Shown here piece by piece: positions 8,541 through 16,225 of a stretch of 16,249 bases of DNA. Source of the DNA: DAOUMU01 sp034409055 (GTDB lineage: Bacteria; Chloroflexota; Anaerolineae; 4572-78; J111). Position numbers and translations under genes: made by a program. The stretch's first letter is position 1. Each line of letters opens with the position of its first letter. The stretch is from the NCBI GenBank assembly GCA_034409055.1, contig DAOUMU010000183.1, forward strand, positions 1 through 16,249, given 5' to 3'. A model generated the notes under the pieces. That model was not told where the DNA came from, did not search any database, and saw only the letters and a program-made list of their open reading frames with translations.

Positions 8541-10554
8541 ACTGGCGTGATCAAATCCTAAAAGAGTTTCCGCCCCAAATGGCTCGTTTAACGCTAGTAG
8601 CCGATCCGGATAGCTTGGTTTCGGAAGAAGTTGTCCTGCAAACGCTGCGGGAACGAGGCTACGATATTTTATTTTTTGAGAACAGCATTGCCCTGCGTTA
8701 TGCCTATGAAACCAGGTGCCGGACTCACTGGGATCAGGGAGAACCGATTAATCTAGTCGTGATTATGCCCGTAGCTAAGCCTGAATTACGCACGTTACCC
8801 TTCGACGTGTGGTGGACTGGACGTCAACTTTCCTTCAGCTTGATTGATCTATTCCCCCACCTGGACGACCGGGTGGTCAGCGCCTTAGATCGGAGTGACC
8901 TTGATGCATTGTATCAGTCCCAAATCCAATACTGCCCCGGACAATTGGGTTACAAAGCCACCTGTGATTTTGTGCTACGATACGTATTCAAAATAGATCC
9001 GGACTTTATTAAGCAGGACACAGATCTGTTACGGGTGCTGTTACGCCGGCATTATCAAAAACAACGTATTCCAGAACTGCTGGATCAATGGCTTATCCAA
9101 ATGCTTCGCCAAAATCAGCAGTTCACTGACTGGCCTCTGGAGGAAATTGTGCCAAATCGTGAGGCGTTTTTTAGTTTTCTCCAGGAAAGGTGGCCCTTAT
9201 TCTTGGAATTTCAAGTCGCAGGTCAAATTATTCGCGACTCAGCCGAAGTTTACTTGAGTTATCCTGGCCCAACTTTGCTCCCCTTTGATCACAACGATGT
9301 TTGGGTTTACATCGACAATCTGTTTCTGGAGGGCATGCTGCGTCCTATCTCTTATGCCAAAGCTCATTTATTACCCAGGCTGTTGTTTAAAGTTGGGCTT
9401 CACCTTGACTCAAAAGCTGACCACCTACATCGTCTGACCCGTCTGCTCAAAACAATTGATGAGACCGTACCGACTTCAGAGGCTAAATATCAAGAGTGGC
9501 TTGCTTTTGCCTATCGCTGGGCTGAGTTGATCGTGTTGTGGCATCAAACTAAATTGGCGTCCCCGTCTGAACAAGAAAAACAGTTTCAGGCTTTACAACA
9601 AAAGGTCGATCAAAGATTCTTGGTTTGGGTCCAACAGCGGTATGGTGGCCTGTATAATCAGTCGGCCCTGACCGCAGTGATGGTCCATCACGTACCGCGT
9701 GTGCTGGCCCGGCATCTAGAAAACGGCGACCAGATAAGCCCCGGCCACAAAGCCAAGGTGGCCTTATTGGTGGTGGATGGTCTGGCTCTGGATCAGTGGC
9801 TTATTCTCCGTGATGCGTTGATCCAACAACGCCCTAATCTAAAATTCCAGGAAGAGGCTACGTTTAGTTGGTTACCCAGCATCACCCCCGTTTCACGACA
9901 ATCCATCTTTGCCGGGAAACTCCCCATTTACTTTCCAGAAACAATTTACAGTACTTACAAGGAAGCAACCTATTGGGAACAATTCTGGCTGGGTCGAGGC
10001 TTATCCAGCGTGGCTATTGCCTACGAAAAGGGACTGCGTGATGAGAAAGACCTGACCAAAGTGGAACAAATTTTGTCTCATCCCAAGATTCAGATTGTTG
10101 GATTAGTCATCGACAAAGTCGACAAAATCATGCACGGGATGGAGCTTGGCACAGCCGGGATGCACAACCAATACGCCAATGGTTCACCGAACAAACGTTC
10201 ATGGTTGAACTGCTCGATTTGCTCTTTGACCGTGGTTTTTGTATCTTTTTAACGTCCGATCATGGCAATATCCAGGCCGTTGGTTGTGGTCGTCCAGCCG
10301 AAGGGGCGATTGCTGACGTTCGGGGAGAGCGAGTCCGGGTATATCCTGACCAGATACTCCGGGCAAAAGTCAAAGAAAAATTCCCCGCAGCTATCGAGTG
10401 GCCGCCCTTGGGTTTACCTGAAGACTATCTGCCATTGATAGCCCCCAACCGGTTTGCCTTTGTCGAGAAGGGTAAATTAATTGTTGGGCATGGGGGTATC
10501 TCGGTAGAGGAACTGATTGTTCCCCTCATTCAGATTGAACAGAGAAAGCTATGA
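8537..10554 (+). pseudogene. pglZ: BREX-3 PglZ (alkaline phosphatase fold), frameshifted
   Basis: Joined across one frameshift this encodes about 672 residues, a normal size for BREX-3 PglZ. The first frame runs 8537-10252 from GTG, with GAGGA at 8526-8530. Phosphatase-fold residues visible are D414 in VVDGLALDQ, the likely nucleophile T450 in SITPVSRQ, and D526, D529 and H533 in VIDKVDKIMHG. After MHNQY the frame goes wrong. One frame over, QWFTEQTF leads into MVELLDLLFDRG, the metal-site TSDHGN (10252-10269) and a C-terminal GHGG. Restoring a single C in the CC at 10176-10177 would give YAQWFTEQTF and a continuous protein. The break is therefore best explained as a one-base deletion, either a true mutation or a sequencing error. 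The product of the first frame lacks the DHG metal site and should be inactive. PglZ is essential in BREX systems tested experimentally. The gene ends with an ATGA overlap with brxA. Confidence 0.85.
10201..10554 (+). CDS. C-terminal piece of PglZ after the frameshift
   Basis: This 117-residue frame starts at an internal methionine codon of pglZ and carries the TSDHGN metal-binding motif and the GHGG segment of the phosphatase domain. It has no convincing ribosome binding site, since the sequence ahead is coding in the other frame. Overlap with the prematurely ended first frame (stop at 10250-10252) could allow some reinitiation, but a separate working product is unlikely. It reaches TGA 10552-10554, overlapping the brxA start, so translation of this piece may be needed for efficient brxA expression. 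Confidence 0.5.
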   Translation: MVELLDLLFDRGFCIFLTSDHGNIQAVGCGRPAEGAIADVRGERVRVYPDQILRAKVKEKFPAAIEWPPLGLPEDYLPLIAPNRFAFVEKGKLIVGHGGISVEELIVPLIQIEQRKL

Positions 10555-11297
10555 GTCAAACTGCACAAATTGGTTTTAGCCAGCGCATTCAACTTGATTG
10601 GCTTGAGCAAACGGCCACCTTATATTTAGCCGGCAACACCAGAGAACAAATTCAGGATACCCTTCAGGATATATTGCAAGATAAGCTTTCGGTCGGTGGC
10701 AAGGCCCAGCGGGGTAATCGAGAGAAAGCCATCACGATTCTGCTGAATACATGGGTTTCAGTAGCTAAGGACATCACCGGATTGCGCGATGACGGTCTGG
10801 ACCTGCTAAAACAACTGCCTGTCCAGGATCATTTATCCCTTCATTGGGGGATGAGTATGGCTGCCTACCCCTTTTTTGGATCTGTGGCCGAAACTGCGGG
10901 GCGCTTGCTCCAACTGCAAGGAACCGTCGCCGCGACTCAAGTGCAACGCCGTCTCCGAGAACAGTTCGGCGAGCGCGAAACGGTCTCACGAGCCGCCAGA
11001 CGTATCTTGCGCTGCTTCATTGATTGGGGAGTGCTCCAAGATACAGACGATCGGGGTGTTTATAAACCTGCTCCAGTAAGAACTATCGAGGACACAAAAT
11101 TAGTCGCATGGCTGATCGAGGCCATCCTTCTGGCCAGCGACTCCCACACTAAACCCCTCCAGGCCATTATTCAGAGTCCGGCCCTATTTCCTTTCTCGCT
11201 CAGCCTACCCAGCATGACCCAACTGGCCGATAACAACCGGCTGGAATTGTTCCGTCAGGCGCTCGACGTGGATATGGTCTCGCTGCGAACCGATTGA
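10551..11297 (+). CDS. brxA: BREX protein BrxA (DUF1819-like)
   Basis: This 248-residue, mostly helical protein has no obvious catalytic motif. It is in the position of BrxA, the last gene of BREX-3 operons, and segments such as MAAYPFFGSVAETAGRLL and the following helix-turn-helix-like part ending in RCFIDWGVLQD resemble the family, whose characterised members bind DNA. The start ATG overlaps the pglZ stop (ATGA), indicating translational coupling, so the upstream frameshift may lower its expression. The next gene is 105 nt away behind its own promoter, so the BREX operon ends here. No clear terminator hairpin was found after it. The call rests on similarity recalled from the family and on gene order. 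Confidence 0.75.
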   Translation: MSQTAQIGFSQRIQLDWLEQTATLYLAGNTREQIQDTLQDILQDKLSVGGKAQRGNREKAITILLNTWVSVAKDITGLRDDGLDLLKQLPVQDHLSLHWGMSMAAYPFFGSVAETAGRLLQLQGTVAATQVQRRLREQFGERETVSRAARRILRCFIDWGVLQDTDDRGVYKPAPVRTIEDTKLVAWLIEAILLASDSHTKPLQAIIQSPALFPFSLSLPSMTQLADNNRLELFRQALDVDMVSLRTD

Positions 11298-11323
11298 GTT
11301 TGGAAAAAATTTAACAGTGTTAT

Positions 11324-11352
11324 TTGACAAGCCGTTATTACTAGTGTATATT
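11324..11352 (+). promoter_or_regulatory. Near-consensus sigma-70 promoter
   Basis: TTGACA (11324-11329) and TATATT (11347-11352) are separated by exactly 17 bases in an AT-rich gap after brxA. It would drive the small HTH gene starting at 11403, whose ribosome binding site is AAAGGA (11390-11395 region). Repeats of TTATTACT overlap and follow the promoter, so it is probably repressed by a DNA-binding protein. Confidence 0.65.
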
Positions 11353-11389
11353 ATTACTGTGTATGATAATAACCATATATAGTAATAAC
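11334..11389. repeat. Operator-like array of TTATTACT / AGTAATAA repeats
   Basis: GTTATTACT (11334-11342) and AGTAATAAC (11381-11389) form a perfect inverted repeat. Inside it are another TTATTACT (11351-11358, exactly 16 bases after the first) and GATAATAAC (11365-11373, 16 bases before the last AATAAC). The regular 16-base phasing on each side and the overlap with the promoter fit cooperative binding of a dimeric regulator, probably the small HTH protein encoded next. Confidence 0.6.
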
Positions 11390-11402
11390 AAAGGATTTTG
11401 AT

Positions 11403-11657
11403 ATGGTAGAAACAGTGGTAAAATGGGCTATTATGCCGGATATACAAGAATACGTCACCATTTTAGAGGCGGCTGCGGATGAGCGTGTCCCCTACACCGC
11501 TTATTGGTTACGCCGGTTGTGCCAGGAAGGCAAGATCAAAGCCACTAAAATTGGTTCAGCCGCCAAGGGACAATGGCTTATTCACTTGCCTACCCTGTTG
11601 GAATACATCAAAAAAATGGAGGAACTCGGCACGCAAAAACATACGTCACAAAATTAA
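11403..11657 (+). CDS. Small helix-turn-helix DNA-binding protein
   Basis: This 84-residue protein has a segment YVTILEAAADERVPYTAYWLRRLCQEGKI-like (residues ~17-45) followed by a basic ATKIGSAAKGQWLI wing. That is the pattern of MerR/excisionase-type winged HTH proteins found at the control region of mobile elements. It could act as a repressor of its own promoter or as a recombination directionality factor for the serine recombinase downstream. It is preceded by the promoter and phased repeats and followed by another palindrome of the same type, which supports an autoregulatory role. ATG 11403 fits the AAAGGA ribosome binding site; ATG 11433 is possible but has a weaker one. Precise function is unknown. 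Confidence 0.7.
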   Translation: MVETVVKWAIMPDIQEYVTILEAAADERVPYTAYWLRRLCQEGKIKATKIGSAAKGQWLIHLPTLLEYIKKMEELGTQKHTSQN

Positions 11658-11678
11658 CTCTCTTTTTTTGCCCAGGTT

Positions 11679-11712
11679 GTTATCATAATTGATTATTACC
11701 ATTATTGATAAC
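11679..11712. promoter_or_regulatory. Second operator-like palindrome
   Basis: GTTATCATAAT (11679-11689) and ATTATTGATAAC (11701-11712) form an imperfect palindrome, with TTATTACC (11693-11700) between the arms. The motif matches the repeats upstream of the HTH gene. A weak promoter, TTGTTA (11677-11682) and CATTAT (11700-11705) with 17-base spacing, overlaps it. The same regulator may control the DUF2637-FtsK cassette from here. Confidence 0.5.
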
Positions 11713-11732
11713 AATCGTAGCAAAAAAATGGG

Positions 11733-11760
11733 CCTACAACGTGCGGTCACACGTTATAGG
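11733..11760. promoter_or_regulatory. Stable hairpin in leader of the membrane/FtsK cassette
   Basis: CCTACAACGTG (11733-11743) and CACGTTATAGG (11750-11760) pair over 11 bases with one mismatch around a six-base loop. No T-run follows, so it is not a standard terminator. It lies 45-70 bases ahead of ATG 11805 and could be an operator, an RNA leader structure, or a recombination-related site. Confidence 0.45.
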
Positions 11761-11804
11761 CACACTGTCCAGCAATCAAAAAAAACCGTGGGAGGCTTTT
11801 TATC

Positions 11805-12695
11805 ATGCAAGACACTCATATTATATCACAATCCCCCAATAATCACACAAAAAATGTCTCAATTAAGGCCATTGCCTGGACAACGGGCGCTTTAACCCTG
11901 TTACTGGCTTTGTTTTCCTTTGTCTTGTCGTTCAATGCCTTAACCGACCTGGCCGAACAACAGGGCATATCCATTCCGGCCCTGTTTCCGCTCATTGTTG
12001 AGTTTGCCGTGGTCATCTTTTCGTTGAACGCCTTATACCGTTCGCTGGCTGGCGAAGATGCCAAAGTGCAATGGACTTTAATCATCGGGGCCAGTCTCCT
12101 GGCCGGGACATTCAACGTGTTTCATGCCGACAAAGACTTGTTAAGCCGGACAATGGCCGCTATGCCCAGCCTGTTTTTGTTGTTGAGTTTTGAAACGTTC
12201 ATTGGACAGATTAAACACGCGGTCAAACGATCAAACGTTATTCAAAGCCTTGAACAATTGACAGATGAACTGAACAGCAAACGTCAGGAACTTGACACCT
12301 TGATTGAACAGAAGCAGGCCGAACTGGACAGCCTTGTCCAGACCAAACAGTCAGAAGTTGACAGGCTGACCCAACAGGCTGACGAACTGCGCAGCAGCAT
12401 TGAACAGTCCCAGGCTACCCTTGCCCAGTTACACCAGGAGATTGAACAAGCCAAGACTGTGCAACACAGCAGTCTTGAACAGGCCAGAACGTCCAAGGCT
12501 AAACAGGATAAATCGTCCATTGAACAGCGCCGGGCCAGGCTGGTTGACATTTTGCACAGTGAAGGTGACCTCGGCGTGTCAGCTCTGGCGGAAAAGCTGA
12601 ACACCTCGCGGGGCACGGTCTACAGCGATTTGAAAGCCCTGTCAGCCGCCGGTCACATTGTCAAAAACGGCAGCGGTTGGGAGGTGGCAGGATGA
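11805..12695 (+). CDS. DUF2637-type membrane protein with coiled coil and winged helix
   Basis: This 296-residue protein has four predicted membrane helices at about 23-45, 58-78, 90-106 and 116-134. A long coiled coil follows at ~142-245, rich in Gln, Glu and Lys with repeated EQ/LDSL heptads. The C-terminus is a winged helix (~248-296: ILHSEGDLGVSALAEKL, TSRGTVYSDLKAL, GWEV). The membrane part resembles DUF2637 proteins, which are common in actinobacterial integrative and conjugative elements next to FtsK-like transfer genes. The arrangement suggests a protein that tethers element DNA to the membrane, possibly bringing it to the FtsK-like ATPase. GGGAGG (about 11789-11794) serves as ribosome binding site. 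Its stop overlaps the next start (ATGA), giving translational coupling. The function is inferred from architecture and neighbours. Confidence 0.7.
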   Translation: MQDTHIISQSPNNHTKNVSIKAIAWTTGALTLLLALFSFVLSFNALTDLAEQQGISIPALFPLIVEFAVVIFSLNALYRSLAGEDAKVQWTLIIGASLLAGTFNVFHADKDLLSRTMAAMPSLFLLLSFETFIGQIKHAVKRSNVIQSLEQLTDELNSKRQELDTLIEQKQAELDSLVQTKQSEVDRLTQQADELRSSIEQSQATLAQLHQEIEQAKTVQHSSLEQARTSKAKQDKSSIEQRRARLVDILHSEGDLGVSALAEKLNTSRGTVYSDLKALSAAGHIVKNGSGWEVAG

Positions 12696-12958
12696 CAGCT
12701 CGCTCTTTAACCCTCTGTCATCAAACCCGGCTGGCCGTCAAAGTTGTCATCGAAGATGACACCGGGATGTTGGCCTTTTCCATTGTCCTGGCCACCAGGT
12801 TATTTACCCTGTTCTGGCAGGCCAGCCGGTTTGCCGCTGCGGCCAGTTATGAAGTGTCAGCCCTGGTCAGTGACCTTAAAGCCGCCCTGGACTTCACCGC
12901 CAAAGTCCTGGTCATCGGCTTTAATGCGCTGGCCTACGGCCTGGGAGTGACCCTATGA
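12692..12958 (+). CDS. Small hydrophobic protein of the transfer cassette
   Basis: This 88-residue protein has hydrophobic stretches near residues 26-45 and 66-88, so it is probably membrane-associated. I do not recognise a family. The start is set at ATG 12692 because it overlaps the previous stop as ATGA and follows GGGAGG; earlier in-frame starts would extend into the coding end of its neighbour. Its own stop overlaps the FtsK-like gene start in the same way. Being locked between two membrane proteins by overlapping codons, it is likely a partner in the same complex. Confidence 0.6.
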   Translation: MTARSLTLCHQTRLAVKVVIEDDTGMLAFSIVLATRLFTLFWQASRFAAAASYEVSALVSDLKAALDFTAKVLVIGFNALAYGLGVTL

Positions 12959-14241
12959 AACAACAACTCATATTGATGCTAACCAGCTTAATCATCCTGT
13001 TCGTTCTCGGTTGGTATATCGACAGCCTGGCTCACGATGAAATCGCCGAGGCCGTCAGGTTAGTCATCTATACGCTCGCTTTCAGCCTCATCACTGCCCT
13101 GCTCGGCATCGCCCTCTTTTCCATTCTAATTGTCCGCGAGCGATTACTCAGAGAGCGAGCCAACCGGAGAGTGATGGAACGGGAGGCGACCGTGATGTGC
13201 ATTGTGGCCGACGAAGGCCAGCAGGTTTACATCCGGGACACCGACGAGAGGGTCACCTGGCGCAACGCGCACCTGGATGGCCGCATCTATGCCAACGGGC
13301 GGCAAACCACCCCTAACCAGGTGGAAATATCCGCCTGGCAGACTTATATGCTGCGCGGTAGACCCAACGTGATGGGTCAGGCGACCTCACCGCAATTACT
13401 GCCAGCCCCGATCCAGGTTGATCTGCTGGCCGCTCTGGACAACGTGCAGCGCTGCCTGATCGTCGGGGCCAGTGACTCCGGCAAGACTACCCTCCTCCAA
13501 TGGCTGGTCAGCCGGAGGCGACAAACATCCAAAGTAATTGTCATCGACCCCCACGCCTATCCTGACAAGTGGCCGGGCTGTATCGTGGTCGGGACAGGCC
13601 GGAACTACCGGGAGATCGACAAGGCTCTGGATGCCCTGGTCCGCCTGATGACCAAGCGTTACGACGAAATCGGCAAAGGCATCGTGGCCGAGCAGGGTCA
13701 CTCCCGCATCACCATCCTCATCGACGAGTGGCGAGCCATTGTCTACAACGTCAAGGGAGCCGGCGAAGCAATTAAGGCCCTGCTGACCGAGAGCCGGAAA
13801 GCGGCCTTTAGCGTGTTTGTGGCCTCCCATTCGGAGCGGGCCAAGCCGCTCGGCCTGGCGGGTGAGTATGACCTGAAAGAGGGCTTTGCCATAGTCAGAT
13901 TGTCCATCGCCAACGGCCAGCGGCAGGCCACCCTGGATACCGGCAACGGTGAAGTCCCGGGCACTCTGCCCGGTCCATTTGTAGCCGGTAGGCAACCGGT
14001 GCTTGAAGCCAACGCCCCTTCGACCGGCTATCAGGCTGAGGCTCTCAAGACCGGAAATCCAGGAGACGGTTTGATCAATCTGGAAGTCGAGCCAACGCCA
14101 GTCGAGGCGCATATTTTGCACCTGTACGAGGCGGGGGAAAATATCTCGGCTATTGCCACCGCTGTGTATGGCAGCAAGGGAGGCCATCAGAACCAGCGGG
14201 TCAAAGAGACTCTGCGTAAATATAAAGGTGTAGAGGTGTAA
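12955..14241 (+). CDS. FtsK/HerA-like membrane-anchored DNA translocase
   Basis: This 428-residue protein has two membrane helices near the N-terminus (about 5-22 and 36-61), a linker, then a P-loop ATPase. Walker A is GASDSGKT (171-178). Walker B is TILIDE with D257 and E258. A downstream SHSERAKPLGL segment and a Gln/Arg-rich IANGQRQATL fit the FtsK/HerA/TraB group. The final ~45 residues (HILHLYEAGENISAIATAVYGS, then QRVKETLRKY) look like an HTH. It is shorter than cellular FtsK (usually over 700 residues) and lacks a clear gamma domain, so an element-encoded transfer or segregation pump is likelier than chromosome dimer resolution. It is coupled to the two genes upstream. No relaxase is seen, so it may pump double-stranded DNA as in actinobacterial elements. 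That transfer role is inference. Confidence 0.75.
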   Translation: MKQQLILMLTSLIILFVLGWYIDSLAHDEIAEAVRLVIYTLAFSLITALLGIALFSILIVRERLLRERANRRVMEREATVMCIVADEGQQVYIRDTDERVTWRNAHLDGRIYANGRQTTPNQVEISAWQTYMLRGRPNVMGQATSPQLLPAPIQVDLLAALDNVQRCLIVGASDSGKTTLLQWLVSRRRQTSKVIVIDPHAYPDKWPGCIVVGTGRNYREIDKALDALVRLMTKRYDEIGKGIVAEQGHSRITILIDEWRAIVYNVKGAGEAIKALLTESRKAAFSVFVASHSERAKPLGLAGEYDLKEGFAIVRLSIANGQRQATLDTGNGEVPGTLPGPFVAGRQPVLEANAPSTGYQAEALKTGNPGDGLINLEVEPTPVEAHILHLYEAGENISAIATAVYGSKGGHQNQRVKETLRKYKGVEV

Positions 14242-14286
14242 GGGGTAGTTTACACCGCTTACACCGGGGTAGTTACACCTTACACC
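14227..14286. repeat. Array of TTACACC repeats, direct and inverted
   Basis: TTACACC occurs at 14250-14256, 14259-14265, 14273-14279 and 14280-14286. Its complement appears at 14227-14232 (GGTGTA) and 14235-14241 (GGTGTAA), inside the last codons of the FtsK-like gene. Arms 14235-14241 and 14250-14256 can form a 7-bp hairpin. The cluster looks like a protein-binding array such as a transfer or replication origin, a clt-like locus for the translocase, or an operator. Confidence 0.55.
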
Positions 14287-14554
14287 GACAACTTGAGAGG
14301 AAAAATGAAGGTGAAGTATTAAGCAAGTACAGGTTGTTTTAATCTTCGTTTACCATACCGTTTTTCGAGGTATGCGAAGATTGATAACAGCGCTTGTTTT
14401 TGCTTACTTGTTGTCGTTATGTTTGGTCTAACAGACATTCTCGAAAAGTTGTTTTTCTTATTTGTATTCTCTTTGTTCATTGTAAGCCTATTGTATCATT
14501 CAATGCCATAGAAATCCAGAGCTTATTTACCTATGGTTGATAAGGAGCTTTATC
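14242..14554. other. 313-base non-coding region before the recombinase
   Basis: The stretch is AT-rich in its second half and has no credible gene. It holds most of the TTACACC array, then the nested hairpin at 14324-14410, then an AT-rich leader up to the recombinase ribosome binding site AAGGAG (14542-14547). A recombinase promoter must lie in 14410-14530, but I see no near-consensus one; TTGTTC (14473) and TATCAT (14494) is a poor candidate with 15-base spacing. This is also a plausible place for an attachment site or transfer origin. Confidence 0.5.
14324..14410. repeat. Large nested hairpin
   Basis: Three nested pairs are visible: CAAGTA (14324-14329) with TACTTG (14405-14410); AATCTTCG (14341-14348) with CGAAGATT (14375-14382); and CATACC (14354-14359) with GGTATG (14369-14374). 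The inner two are stacked directly on the right side and separated by a five-base bulge on the left, around a nine-base loop. It could be a structured RNA leader, an attachment or origin structure, or a terminator-like element, although no U-tract follows immediately. Confidence 0.5.
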
Positions 14555-16225
14555 ATGAGTAAAAAAAATGAATCCCAAAAAACATTGCGAGCCATTATTT
14601 ATGCTAGAGTGTCGTCACCGAAGCAATTAGAGGGTGTGTCTATTGAGTCGCAGATCCGCAAGGCTAAGGCTTATGCGGAAATCCACGATATGGAAGTGGT
14701 GGCGATATATTTCGACGATTTCACAGGCTACAGTATCAGCAGACCTGAGTTTGACACCGCGATGGACGACCTCAGAATGGGCAAAGCCAAGGCCCTCATC
14801 ACCCTGGATAACGATAGAATAAGCCGCGACAGCACCGATTATGCTATTTTGCGCAAAGAATTACAAAAACTGGGCGTTGAATTGCACTATACCACGAGAG
14901 GCAAGATCGATTTAGATAGTTTTGGTCAGCAAGTCGTTGAGGATATACAAGGTAGATTCACCCAGAATTGGGGTGAACAGATCAAAAAGGACACAATGAG
15001 AGGTCGTTATGAAAAGGTTGAACAAGGAGGGGTTATGCTCAAGAGTAATCGGATTTATGGATACGACGTAGTATGGGAGGGGAAACTCCAGAAACTCAAA
15101 ATCAACGAGGAACAGGCTAAGGTGGTTAGAATGGTCTTCGAGTGGTATACCCGGGGTGACGAAACAGGCAGAAAACTAACGGTGAGACAGATCACAGAAA
15201 AATTGAACAGAATGGGTATCAAACCTCCCAACAATCGCAAATATGCCGATGAATGGCGTTACGGCGCGATTAGCCGTATGTTGACCCAAAAAATATACAT
15301 TGGTCACTACACTTACGCTCATCTTTCAAACCGTCAACCCGCTATCATAGATATGGAAACGTGGCAACTTGCCCAGGAGCGCAAAATGTTAAACACACGA
15401 GGCATAAACCGCAACAAAGCTGAAAAGGTTCTCCTGAGATACCGCTGCACTTGTGGTGAGTGTGGATATGCTATTGTTGCTTCAACATCTACACAGATTA
15501 GAAATGGGATGGAATACAAATACACTTACTACATCTGCCCAATGGCCGTTCATGGAAAACACGATAGTAAAGTCAGGGTTTGTCATAGTAAACCCCGGGT
15601 CAAGGCTAATCAGCTTGATCAAGAGGTATGGGCCAAAATTGAGCCAATTATCTTCGATGATGATAAATTGGCCGGGATTTTTGAAGAACGGCAAGCAGGT
15701 TTCTCCCAAACGAAGCAAGAAATTTTGGCTCGATTAGATTTGGTCAAGTCAACTTTGGAAGAACGAGAAAAAGAGTTTGAGGACCTCGTTGAAGCATTCA
15801 AACTTGCCAAAAATGATCGTCTCCGGGCCAAATTGGAAAAAGATGCCGACATTCTGGAACAGCAAATTGAAGATTTGAAAAAACGTTATAAAACTATCAA
15901 AACCGAACTGGAAGTGGAAGAACTCAATTACCAGGACATGCAGGAATTGCAACAATGGCTCAGAGAGGTTAGACAATATGCTAGAAATCTGCAAGACGAT
16001 ATTGATGCTAAAATCTGGATTTTAGATGCGATACAACTGAAAGGGGCAATCTCTGTTGTTGACGGCAAGAAAGTCGCCCATTTTGATGGTTTACTGGGCG
16101 AATTTTGTGTGTCGTGTACGGGCCAACACCATGAAGATGGTCATCAAGCGGGACGCGGCCACCGGTCAGCCTTACACCAGCGAAATCAGTTTCCCCTTCA
16201 GTTCATTTATGACGACGATCCCTAA
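14555..16225 (+). CDS. Large serine recombinase (integrase)
   Basis: This 556-residue site-specific recombinase has the resolvase catalytic domain at the N-terminus (YARVSS, catalytic S20; NDRISRDSTDY further on). A recombinase DNA-binding domain starts near NRIYGYDV (~163). A zinc ribbon follows with C300/C303, C328 and C343, then a long coiled coil (~375-490). This order is that of phage and element integrases such as phiC31 and TnpX types, which recombine attP with attB. The start is ATG 14555 because AAGGAG (14542-14547) lies seven bases ahead; an upstream TTG (14537) would overlap that site. The last ~40 residues are unusual, rich in His, Gln and Gly, and overlap a better-looking frame starting at 16131. 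The native C-terminus may have been exchanged at the integration junction or altered by a frameshift. Confidence 0.9.
   Translation: MSKKNESQKTLRAIIYARVSSPKQLEGVSIESQIRKAKAYAEIHDMEVVAIYFDDFTGYSISRPEFDTAMDDLRMGKAKALITLDNDRISRDSTDYAILRKELQKLGVELHYTTRGKIDLDSFGQQVVEDIQGRFTQNWGEQIKKDTMRGRYEKVEQGGVMLKSNRIYGYDVVWEGKLQKLKINEEQAKVVRMVFEWYTRGDETGRKLTVRQITEKLNRMGIKPPNNRKYADEWRYGAISRMLTQKIYIGHYTYAHLSNRQPAIIDMETWQLAQERKMLNTRGINRNKAEKVLLRYRCTCGECGYAIVASTSTQIRNGMEYKYTYYICPMAVHGKHDSKVRVCHSKPRVKANQLDQEVWAKIEPIIFDDDKLAGIFEERQAGFSQTKQEILARLDLVKSTLEEREKEFEDLVEAFKLAKNDRLRAKLEKDADILEQQIEDLKKRYKTIKTELEVEELNYQDMQELQQWLREVRQYARNLQDDIDAKIWILDAIQLKGAISVVDGKKVAHFDGLLGEFCVSCTGQHHEDGHQAGRGHRSALHQRNQFPLQFIYDDDP

Noticed and set aside
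10171..10200. Programmed ribosomal frameshift in pglZ
   Set aside because: There is no slippery heptamer or strong downstream structure at the break, and a simple one-base loss explains the frames.
11298..11323. Rho-independent terminator after brxA
   Set aside because: There is no GC-rich stem followed by a T-run in the gap between brxA and the next promoter.
11689..11895. 68-codon open frame on the plus strand between the HTH gene and the membrane protein
   Set aside because: It starts inside the operator palindrome, crosses the hairpin and runs into the membrane protein gene in another frame. No ribosome binding site or protein-like pattern supports it.
13396..14187. 263-codon open frame on the minus strand
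   Set aside because: It lies wholly inside the FtsK-like gene, whose Walker motifs and membrane helices are clear. The minus frame has no recognisable domain or ribosome binding site and is explained by the codon bias of the real gene.
14227..14410. CRISPR array
   Set aside because: The repeats are only seven bases long, irregularly spaced and in both orientations, with no spacer-length units or cas genes.
14537..14554. Upstream TTG start for the serine recombinase
   Set aside because: The extra six codons would include the AAGGAG ribosome binding site that is ideally spaced for ATG 14555.
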